Of a stretch of 64,000 nt of DNA, positions 19,102 through 29,464 are shown piece after piece (the stretch's first letter is position 1; every line of letters begins with the position of its first letter). The position numbers and the translations under genes were made by a program. Origin of the DNA: Smallanthus sonchifolius (lineage: Eukaryota > Streptophyta > Magnoliopsida > Asterales > Asteraceae); the NCBI GenBank assembly GCA_023525975.1, contig CM042030.1:24174350-24238349 (forward strand), read 5' to 3'. A model generated the notes under the pieces. It was not told where the DNA came from. It did no database searches and saw only the letters and a list, made by a program, of their open reading frames with translations.

Positions 19102-21594
19102 TGTAACATTCCTGATTTTCCGACCCTATTTGAATTTATTTTAATTAATAAAATAACAATACGACATTAAATCATATACTTGTTCAAACCTACACCTCAT
19201 TAATTGTTAGCCTATTGTATTCAATTCGAAGATATAGAACTATTAATCATGTGGTAACACCTCCTAGAGTTAATACAGTTAGTAATCCCGTTAATTTTCT
19301 GTTAAATCCTAACCAAGCTAATTCTGTCAAAGTTGAAGTTGCAAGGGCTGAATCTGTAAATAACCAGAAACCCTAGTAGGCACGGTCGCGCCACGTGTTG
19401 GCACGGTCGCGCCTCGTCTGGCACGGTCGCGTCTATTATTGGCACGGTCGCGCCTGAGTAACAGTCAAAACGTAAATGCAGTTTCAAAACGCTTGGTCGT
19501 TCGAATTCGAATACTATGTGCGTTTCATTTCCTGTATCAAAGAAAATAATCGTCTATTTCGATTACTATCATCCAATTGCAAATTCTCTCAAGAAAAGCC
19601 ATCCAATATTTCTCCCAAGCCTCGAATCATTATTTTCGATCCCGTTGCTACCAAATAATCAAGAAACTCAATCCTCCAATCATCTCTAAGGTTGCTGAAG
19701 GAGTTGGAACAGCCGGAATAGCAGCAGAAGCCGCCGGAAGCCACTTTCTCCGTCGCCGGAACTCCCTTCTACCGATCGCTATCAATTCCTTTCTGTTTTA
19801 GGTAATTGAATCATTCCTCTTGTTCGTTTCAATCCATATATCAAAAGCCCCATATTAATTTGGGCTTCCATTATAGAAATCATCCCGAATCAGAATCTAT
19901 GTTTCATTCCAAAATGGGTTAATCGAATATGACTTTAAACATGTTTTAAAAGCAATTAATCTACACCAAAAGACTCGTAATAATCTTGTGAATGAAAGCC
20001 CTATCAATCCCGACTCCATCAATATAAGGATCAACCAATTCGTGTCTGTTTTGAAAGAGACACGGTCGCGCTAATCATCTAGCGCGGTCGTGCCTCGGGA
20101 GACGCGGTCGTGCCGACTTCTAGCGCGGTCGTGCCTCCTGCTCAGACACAGTCATGCTCGTTGGCTAGACTTGGTCGTGCCCCAGAAGCATAGACACGGG
20201 CGTGCCTGTCCAAGGCACGGTCGTGCCTAGTGATTTACTTAACTATGTCCTCTGTTGATCAACACGGTCGCGCCCTGGCTAGCGCGATCGCACCCGTGGT
20301 CCGAGCACGGTCGTGCCCTGTCTAGGCGCGGTCGTGTGTGTTGACAGAATATTTATAATTTTTATTTCTTTTTACAAATAGTATTTCAGATTTATTTTTA
20401 AAATAAAAATGATTGAAATTATAAAAACCTGTATTATTGTTTATTTAGAAAAGATCAAGTATTTAATCTTAAAATAAATAAAAATTATTTAAAGTTCAAC
20501 ATTTAATTCATAAACTCTACTCTTAAATAATATTGTTATGTTTAAGTTACATTTTATAAATAAATGAATAAGTTAATAATTATTTATTTGATTTATAACT
20601 AAACAAAAACATTTATTTAATTATACTAAATTACATATAATACCTACGTTATTTCCATAAACTATAATTATTTAATTTACTTAAGTAATTATCCCAAAAT
20701 CAAACCTTATTTAAAATGTTCTAAAAATATTCATTTAGAATCTTCTATTTTACTTTCAGGTACCAAATCACTAACTCCATCCAATTCAACCATAGACTTA
20801 GACTTAGACTATTGTGCATTATTAATGCAATATATTACACTTTAGGTTATCTTGTGCATCTCAAGGATCATTATACTATTTAGTATTTGTGCTTGCTACG
20901 CCTTCGAAACAAGTGAGTATTCACAACCCCTTTTTACTCTTTTACATTTTTGGGGTGAAACATGAACACTATTCAACTTACATGTTTACATTTACGCAAA
21001 CAACACAAGTACAAATCCTACTTACATTCATGTGTGCAATTTGAGCTTTATGCCCGAGTGCTAGGTGTGTTAACCTCTTGTATGCTATTATGTGCAATCA
21101 TTAACTTTTCAAGCCGACGGTTTTCAATGATGGATCTATTGAGTCTGACAAACCCACCCATGGTACGCGGTGATTGAAACCGACAACACACTTTGTTTTG
21201 CATGCTAGTTACAAAGGTTTGATTGTACGTTTGGTTACACAATAGCTGCTCCCCATAAATGCCTTATTTATCATGTTATGTAAAGGATTTGGTTTACAAA
21301 CTATATGCTATCTATGTACAAATTTGTGTTATACTCACCAACTTTTTAGTTGACCTTATTTTATTCATGTTTCAGGTGCTTTCATTTGAGTTTGATCAAG
21401 ACATGCTACACATAGGCTTTGGACCTAGTAATATTAAATCAAAGACAAATTGTATTTCATTATGTACTTTGAACTTGTTTCGTGTTTGTTTGAATGGGAA
21501 TGGATTTAATATATTATAATCTAGTCAACCTTGTGCTCATGAACAGTCTTACATGTCCCGCCCCGATGATTCCGCCATCGGTCGGAGTGTGACA
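19102..21594 (+). repeat. LARD-F 5' LTR
   Basis: TGTAACATTCC to GTGTGACA. It contains two clusters of GC-rich near-palindromes (19378-19457, 20053-20336) in otherwise AT-rich sequence, and a CCGGA/GCCGCC-rich leader-like block near 19700-19790. No convincing gene is present. Confidence 0.93.
20053..20336 (+). repeat. Cluster of GC-rich near-palindromes in LARD-F LTR
   Basis: About ten degenerate copies of a 14-mer like ggcacggtcgtgcc, whose 6-base arms are reverse complements around GT. They are irregularly spaced by 15-35 bp. A smaller cluster of four lies at 19378-19457. Copies in the 3' LTR are at 26163-26448 and 25491-25570. CpG-rich islands of this kind contrast with the AT-rich rest. 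Confidence 0.85.
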
Positions 21595-21597
21595 GAT

Positions 21598-21609
21598 TGG
21601 TATCAGAGC
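21598..21609 (+). other. LARD-F primer binding site
   Basis: tggtatcagagc, the standard tRNA-Met primer complement, three bases after the LTR end. Confidence 0.93.
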
Positions 21610-22484
21610 CTTGGTTATAGGGAACTAGGTTATTAGACACTCTTGACCAAGACTATAACTTTAGGACACCCATACAATGCTATACTACTACATGTTACAT
21701 TATCAATTCATGTGTGATTATTTTTTTTTTCTTACATGCCAACCTAAGTACTCACACTACATACAATACATAATGACTTATGTGTCACACTACTTGATAA
21801 CTCTTGTGCCTACACTCATTACTACCTACATGCTATATGAATATTTCCTATGTGAATATCTTCATATGTTATACTATATAATTACATTACATGATACAAT
21901 ATTCAATAGTTTATGTGTCAACTTTTCCTTCTATTCATAGCTACCTACTTAAATTATTTAAACACTATCCTAAGTTGACACACACACATACTCACCAAAT
22001 TGTTCATACACATTTAGACTCCCATACATGATACCATCACCTTTATGAGCAAAGACTTAAATTATTGGGCCTAATGTCCACCAATAATAAACCAAGAAGC
22101 CCATCTATCCTTCAAGAAGAAGAAGCCCACTTAAATGTATAAATCTTACCTTGGGCCTCAAAGCCCAGTCCACAACAATTCTCATCTTAACCATGAGCCC
22201 AACAATAGTATTATTAATACATGATGGCTGGAAGAGTGTGTAAGCCCAAGAGGAATTCTGGCTAAGGAAAGATAGGGTACTTAAGTGTGTCTTAGTGACC
22301 CACCCCTCTTTCCTGGGAATTCTCCTTAGGGATACATTACTTATAGGTCAAGTGTATTTCTAAAATACTATCGTGAAGGTTCGGCGTTATGACTAGTCAA
22401 ACTCTAAAACCCATAAGAACTTCTATATTTGACACTTCATATTTCATTATCACTTACAACTTTTTCATTGTTTTTCTGTTAGAC
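21610..22484 (+). other. LARD-F leader, non-coding
   Basis: AT-rich with no coding signal. It ends in a pyrimidine-rich run finishing ttttctgttag just before the ATG of the accessory ORF, which looks like a 3' splice site. Whether the leader is spliced cannot be told from sequence. Confidence 0.6.
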
Positions 22485-23081
22485 ATGGACTCCTACGCTC
22501 CTCCCTCCCCGGTTTACCGTCCTGGATCAGAATCTGATTGGGAAGAAGACACGGAGACACCCGTTTATCGAACACCAACACCCCCACCCGCTAGGCCAAG
22601 GTTCGATGTAAGGGCGTACGGGATTGGGAACACCGACCCGAGACTTCGAACACCTGGATCACCCGTACCCATAAACCCATATCATACACCACACCTCCAC
22701 AATCAATTGCCACCCCCACTAAGAGACCCATACCTAATGCCCGACCCATACCATCCTAACCCTTGGGTAAGACAAACCATAGCACCCACTGGTGTTATGG
22801 GGATTCCAACCCATGACCTCCATCAATATGTAAGAACCTCATAATTTGAGAGGCAAAGGTTAGAGCAGGGGATAATACACGATTTACAAGGACAAAGAAT
22901 TGATAGTCTAGCAAACCAATTAGGGTACCAAAAGGAGTTGATCTCCATCCTCGAAAAGGAAGTTCAAGAGCATCGCACGGAGACCGCCAGGGCTGAAGCC
23001 AGATCTACTACTAGAGTGACCATAGCGGTGTTCATCTTGGCGATTATTTTCTTCCTAGTGGAAAGCTACCTGAGACGTTAG
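22485..23081 (+). pseudogene. LARD-F accessory protein: Pro-rich, coiled coil, C-terminal membrane segment (one stop codon)
   Basis: ATG at 22485 (a 5' extension to 22389 is open but less likely). One frame runs 198 codons to TAG at 23079-23081, broken only by a TAA at codon 120 (22842-22844). Residues 1-119 are acidic then Pro-rich (MDSYAPPSPVYRPGSESDW, PTPPPARPRF). After the stop comes a charged heptad-like stretch (LANQLGYQKELISILEKEV), then a hydrophobic segment (VTIAVFILAIIFFLVESYL) and a basic end (RR). That is the layout of a tail-anchored membrane protein. I do not recognise a family. It is the only coding-like stretch in the element. It could be an envelope-like, particle-release or host-interaction factor; all are guesses. 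Confidence 0.6.
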
Positions 23082-25200
23082 AAGAAGCTTCTACTGATTT
23101 CCTTTAAATTTTCAATTTGAAAACCATTACCCTATGTTTTGAATAATGTTTAACATTTCAGTATTCAGTCAATTCCATATATTTCAACTCTACAGTTATT
23201 TTTCATTGATTTGATCCGTGGAACGTAAATTACACCTGTTATATTTTCATCAAACCTTCTCAAATATTACTTCTTTCATTCAACATGATTTAGTACATTA
23301 CCAACAATCTCTTTCATTAAATAAATCATCCTATTTTTTTTTTATTTAAACAAAACCTCGTTATCTTGTTTAAATAAAATGTTTAACGAAATTTTAGATA
23401 ATACCAAAAACATAAATTTTCCATAAAACTTTTTACCTAATAGGAAAGGTTAATGCAACCATTTTTATAAAAATATTAATTTCTTTCTTCTGATAAATAA
23501 TTTTGATTTTTCTTCATTAAAGTAAATATTTCTAAAGTTGGCTAAATTAATATACTACAACTTATTTAGCCAATAGTTGAAAATTTAAGTTAAAAAAAAT
23601 ATTTTCTCATAAATTGCATATCCATTTAAAATATGCGATTCAGTGATCTCACTACTTTATATATCTTCAACCAAAGACATTTTCCCACTTTCTATATTCA
23701 AACAAAGGCCCGTATTGGTAAACATAATTCCCGAATAATTCCAAAACCTCCTCACTACCTTTCACTTGACGCTTCAAGAGACGATCTATACCGCGTAAAC
23801 GTTAACCTTTTCCCACCAACATCAATGAGATTTGAGGACTTGAACCTAACTACCACATGATCAAGGACGCCAAACAAAACGTTTATCCGCAACACTCGAT
23901 CACATGCAAAACCCGTTAGTACACATCGCACGCGAAGTTCAAAACTCATGTATGCCCGTTTACAATATACCCAACGCAACCACATGATACATGAAACTAG
24001 TTGCCTACAAATTACAATTTGCTCGATTGATCACGTAATGCACGAAACATGTTTATTTGCAATACATATGCTATTGGATCGAGCACATGATACACAGAAC
24101 TTGTTTGCAATCTACGTGATACATAAGAATTGCTTCATTGATACATAATTCTAGATTGACCACACTGTACATGAAACTTGTTTGATTACAAAGTACTTTA
24201 TACTAAACGGTGTACACTATACAAGATACATGATGCTACGTTGCTAACACTATACATGAGGTCCATTTCCTTCGATACACATAATACTATGTTGTTTACA
24301 TTACACGTTATGGTTTACCGATTACAAAATACAAGATGCTAAATTGTTTACTTTACATACATGAGACTTATGTGCTTACTATATACTCGAAACAAAATTT
24401 GCTTACAATTATTACAATGGATCGATTTCATTATACACAAGACATGGTCATGCACTTTGTACACCAAAGTTGAAGACCATGATACATTTAGACGCCTCGG
24501 GGTTTGACGTATTCTAGTTCAAACACGAGCAGGCTAAGAAACTTTCAGTGTTACTACTTTACTACTCTTTGGTTGCAAACTTATCTGATTTGATGCATAA
24601 TTAATTGTTAGCGACTTTTGTGTGTAAACAATAGACGTGATAATAGTGAAATTGTGCCCTTACCCGCACACAATGGAATGATCTATACGGACCATACGAT
24701 GATTTGAATATTTACGGGTGCACACGGAATTATAAAAATCAGCGCATGGAAACTATAGTGAAATTTTGTAGTGTGTTGTGACCTAAAACTTATCATGATA
24801 TGTAACGACGAGACTGATGTGATATGACGAGGGTATGGTGGATACGCCTATGGTACTTCCTATATATAAGTGTCCTATCATATTATCAAAAGTAGCGTTG
24901 TTCGTGTCACGTGAAGTTTTGACCTAGACCAATGTTTGTGAAATCTTTTACCCTTTAACAATTTTGAGCACATTAGTCTACATCTTACACCAACTCAAAA
25001 TTTTAAAATTCCCCCCATTTCCATTTCAAATAATACATCTCACCTTCATTTTATTATTCGTCCAATCTTCTTCTTAAACAATGTCAACCGTTACACCCCT
25101 TTGAAATCCAACAATCAAAATTCAGCGAGAATCAAAAACTCCCTCCTCCTTCTTGATCTTAGCAGCCTCCATTATCTAAATTTCGGGACGAAATTCCCTT
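23082..25200 (+). other. LARD-F interior 3' half, no gene found
   Basis: AT-rich. Bases 23940-24400 hold loosely repeated phrases such as gatacatgaaacttgttt and acatgatac in degenerate tandem form. No reverse-transcriptase, integrase or gag trace was seen on either strand. Confidence 0.6.
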
Positions 25201-25213
25201 AACATGGGGAGAC
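25201..25213 (+). other. LARD-F polypurine tract
   Basis: aacatggggagac immediately before the 3' LTR; the plus-strand priming site. Confidence 0.85.
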
Positions 25214-27706
25214 TGTAACATTCCTGATTTTCCGACCCTATTTGAATTTATTTTAATTAATAAAATAACAATACGACATTAAATCATATACTTGTTCAAA
25301 CCTACACCTCATTAATTGTTAGCCGATTGTATTCAATTCGAAGATATAGAACTCTTAATCATGTGGTAACACCTCCTAGAGTTAATACAGTTAGTAATCC
25401 CGTTAATTTTTCGTTAAATCCTAACCAAGCTAATTCTGTCAAAGTTGAAGTTGCAAGGGCTGAATCTGTAAATAACCAGAAACCCTAGTAGGCACGGTCG
25501 CGCCACGTGTTGGCACGGTAGCGCCTCGTCTGGCACGGTCGCGTCTATTATTGGCACGGTCGCGCCTGAGTAACAGTCAAAACGTAAATGCAGTTTCAAA
25601 ACGCTTGGTCGTTCGAATTCGAATACTATGTGCGTTTCATTTCCTGTATCAAAGAAAATAATCGTCTATTTCGATTACTATCATCCAATTGCAAATTCTC
25701 TCAAGAAAAGCCATCCAATATTTCTCCCAAGCCTCGAATCATTATTTTCGATCCCGTTGCTACCAAATAATCAAGAAACTCAATCCTCCAATCATCTCTA
25801 AGGTTGCTGAAGGAGTTGGAACAGCCGGAATAGCAGCAGAAGCCGCCGGAAGCCACTTTCTCCGTCGCCGGAACTCCCTTCTACCGATCGCTATCAATTC
25901 CTTTCTGTTTTAGGTAATTGAATCATTCCTCTTGTTCGTTTCAATCCATATATCAAAAGCCCCATATTAATTTGGGCTTCCATTATAGAAATCATCCCGA
26001 ATCAGAATCTATGTTTCATTCCAAAATGGGTTAATCGAATATGACTTTAAAAATGTTTTAAAAGCAATTAATCTACACCAAAAGACTCGTAATAATCTTG
26101 TGAATGAAAGCCCTATCAATCCCGACTCCATCAATATAAGGATCAACCAATTCGTGTCTGTTTTGAAAGAGACACGGTCGCGCTAATCATCTAGCGCGGT
26201 CGTGCCTCGGGAGACGCGGTCGTGCCGACTTCTAGCGCGGTCGTGCCTCCTGCTCAGACACAGTCATGCTCGTTGGCTAGACTTGGTCGTGCCCCAGAAG
26301 CATAGACACGGGCGTGCCTGTCCAAGGCACGGTCTTGCCTAGTGATTTACTTAACTATGTCCTCTGTTGATCAACACGGTCGCGCCCTGGCTGGCGCGAT
26401 CGCACCCGTGGTCCGAGCACGGTCGTGCCCTGTCTAGGCGCGGTCGTGTGTGTTGACAGAATATTTATAATTTTTATTTCTTTTTACAAATAGTATTTCA
26501 GATTTATTTTTAAAATAAAAATGATTGAAATTATAAAAACCTGTATTATTGTTTATTTAGAAAAGATCAAGTATTTAATCTTAAAATAAATGGAAATTAT
26601 TTAAAGTTCAACATTTAATTCATAAACTCTACTCTTAAATAATATTGTTATGTTTAAGTTACATTTTATAAATAAATAAATAAGTTAATAATTATTTATT
26701 TGATTTATAACTAAACAAAAATATTTATTTAGTTATACTAAATTACATATAATACCTACGTTATTTCCATAAACTATAATTATTTAATTTACTTAAGTAA
26801 TTATCCCAAAATCAAACCTTATTTAAAATGTTCTAAAAATATTCATTTCGAATCTTCTATTTTACTTTCAAGTACCAAATCACTAACCCCATCCAATTCA
26901 ACCATAGACTTAGACTTAGACTATTGTGCATTATTAATGCAATATATTACACTTTAGGTTATCTTGTGCATCTCAAGGATCATTATACTATTTAGTATTT
27001 GTGCTAGCTACGCCTTCGAAACAAGTGAGTATTCACAACCCCTTTTTACTCTTTTACATTTTTGGGGTGAAACATGAACACTATTCAACTTACATGTTTA
27101 CATTTACGCAAACAACACAAGTACAAATCCTACTTACATTCATGTGTGCAATTTGAGCTTTATGCCCGAGTGCTAGGTGTGTTAACCTCTTGTATGCTAT
27201 TATGTGCAATCATTAACTTTTCAAGCCGACGGTTTTCAATGATGGATCTATTGAGTCTGACAAACCCACCCATGGTACGCGGTGATTGAAACCGACAACA
27301 CACTTTGTTTTGCATGCTAGTTACAAAGGTTTGATTGTACGTTTGGTTACACAATAGCTGCTCCCCATAAATGCCTTATTTATCATGTTATGTAAAGGAT
27401 TTGGTTTACAAACTATATGCTATCTATGTACAAATTTGTGTTATACTCACCAACTTTTTAGTTGACCTTATTTTATTCATGTTTCAGGTGCTTTCATTTG
27501 AGTTTGATCAAGACATGCTACACATAGGCTTTGGACCTAGTAATATTAAATCAAAGACAAATTGTATTTCATTATGTACTTTGAACTTGTTTCGTGTTTG
27601 TTTGAATGGGAATGGATTTAATATATTACAATCTAGTCAACCTTGTGCTCATGAACAGTCTTACATGTCCTGCCCCGATGATTCCGCCATCGGTCGGGGT
27701 GTGACA
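25214..27706 (+). repeat. LARD-F 3' LTR
   Basis: 2493 bp, the same length as the 5' LTR and nearly identical. Scattered single-base differences include tcggagtgtgaca there against tcggggtgtgaca here. This indicates a recent insertion. Confidence 0.93.
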
Positions 27707-27711
27707 TCAGG

Positions 27712-29163
27712 CTGATTAGGTAAAGTCGGTATGTTTAGAAGGATAAACTGTTAGAGTTGGGATTTGGTCTGATGTGTATTTAACTAATCAATTCAGATCG
27801 AAAGTGACGTAGTGGGACCTTTGTTTAGGACAACCCGGATTAGCTTATCAGGTGAGTTCTAGAAGCCCTCTTTTAAATGTTTTATATAATGTATTTGAGC
27901 TGGTGTGCATACATATGAAATGATGTTTTTACAAAACGATGTTTATGAAACTATGTTAATAAAATGATGCTTATGAAACTATGTTTACAAAATGTTTACG
28001 AAATGAAATGATTTGGAATGAACGGTTTATAGAAAGAAAGTTTTATGAATGAAATGTTTACGAACGAAATGTTTATAAAGAAATGGTTTAAACTAAAGGT
28101 AAAGGGTTTCGAAAATGAATGAAAGGTTTTATGAAAAGAAAAGAAAAAGGGCAAAGGTTTTAAAGAAGTCATTACAAATCTAATCTGTCGAATGAATGGA
28201 ATTGACGAATGATGTCTGGGAATGTAATTCCCAGCCTTGTGGTAGATTATAGATAGCGAGCCACAATTGCCATAAGAGCAACAGGGGCAGTGTCTTGGTG
28301 GCCTTCCAATGGTTATGATGTTGTACAACTGGTATGGGAGTAACTACGGTTACTCAGGGGTTAACGTGACCCCATGAAGGTTAAATTATGATCCGACGGT
28401 GTTATGGCCGTGAGCCATAGCCGTCGATGGAAGTTGTCGGTTTATGGACATGAGAGCCATAGGGGCAATTAAATGGGTATTGTCGGTCCTCGTGCAGTTA
28501 AGCCTTGGGGGCAATACAAATGGGAATTGACGAAATGTATTGTATTTTCGGTCTTCGTGCAGTTAAGCCTTAGGGGCAATACAATAGGGAAATGACGGAA
28601 TGTATTGTATTGTCGGTGTTCGTGCAGTTAAGCCTTTGGGGCAATACAATACTAAATGACGGAACGAATGGTAATACAGATTTAGATAGTAATGTTTGAC
28701 TTAAATAAATGTTAAATGTTTTAAACGAACGATCCGTTCAACATGTTTATGATGATGATAAATGTTTAAAGGTTTTTAGTGATGAACGAAAGGCCATTTT
28801 TTCTTGTACATGATGTTAAACCCTAATGAATTATTGAATGATGAACCATTTATTAAATCGAATGAAAAACTGGAACTCACCAGCGTAGCTGACTTTTTAG
28901 TATGCACATTCAGGTATGGATGATGGACGTTGATGCTTGGCAAGCGAGAAGAGTTACCCGGTTGATCATGAAGACTGGCATCCCGTTATGATTAGTTTAT
29001 GTTATGTTTATGTATTAGACTATGTTACGCTTTCGCATGTTGAACAATGTTATGAGTATGTTTTAATGAATTTTTCCGCTGCGTTATTTGATATTCAAGT
29101 TTAATAACTATTTGTGAATGAGTAAATCCAACAAGTGAGGCTTCCCGGGATTGGGGCCTTACA
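27712..29163 (+). repeat. Tekay-D 5' LTR, second part
   Basis: Resumes after LARD-F at ctgattaggtaaagtcgg and ends ggggccttaca. It contains a 65-bp tandem repeat (three units around 28492, 28557, 28622, core gtgcagttaagcct). It matches 34741-36174. Confidence 0.92.
28470..28665 (+). repeat. 65-bp tandem repeats in Tekay-D LTR
   Basis: Three units with core tcgtgcagttaagcctt and ggggcaatacaa, 65 bp apart. The 3' LTR has the matching array at about 35500-35670. Confidence 0.88.
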
Positions 29164-29166
29164 AGT

Positions 29167-29177
29167 TGGTATCAGAG
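29167..29177 (+). other. Tekay-D primer binding site
   Basis: tggtatcagag, tRNA-Met type, three bases after the LTR. A non-coding leader of ~290 bp follows to the gag start at 29465. Confidence 0.9.
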
Positions 29178-29464
29178 AAATAGTTTGAGAGATTCGGAGA
29201 CTCCCCGTGTCTGAACTTAAACTGTGAATGGGACCGAAAGCGGATTCCAGTACGGGTAACTCGAGCCACAGCATCAGGTATGAAGGTAGTATATATTTAC
29301 ATGTATAGTATGCCTTAGAAAGGGTTAGGTAAGGACTTGTGTTATGATGGAATCACAAAGGTGGTCAAATAGAAATCGAAAGGTAGTGTAATGGTTAATT
29401 GCAGATGACAAGTGTATATTAACATCTTACAATGCTTATTGAATTTTATTTGTTAACTAGCGTG

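Larger units (their letters stand above)
19102..27706 (+). mobile_element. LARD-F: young non-autonomous gypsy-type element with one accessory ORF
   Basis: 8.6 kb, TSD tcagg (19097-19101 and 27707-27711). Two 2493-bp LTRs, equal in length and differing at roughly twenty sites by eye (under 1%). The tRNA-Met PBS tggtatcagagc is at 21598 and a purine tract (catggggagac) precedes 25214, preceded by tttcgggacgaaat as in Tekay-like elements. No gag, PR, RT, RH or integrase is found in the 3.6-kb interior. It must have been mobilised in trans. Confidence 0.93.

Noticed and set aside
20962..21519. Small frames at 20962-21177 and 21259-21519 repeated at 27074-27289 and 27371-27715
   Set aside because: They recur only because the two LTRs are copies. 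No motif, no start context, and the sequence around them is non-coding LTR.
21598..21609. tRNA-like strings (tggtatcagagc, tggcacccacagtggggc)
   Set aside because: These are primer binding sites complementary to tRNA 3' ends, next to LTRs. No cloverleaf sequence surrounds them.
23633..24148. Small frames in the LARD-F interior 3' half
   Set aside because: Short, overlapping on both strands and inside degenerate repeats. No motif.
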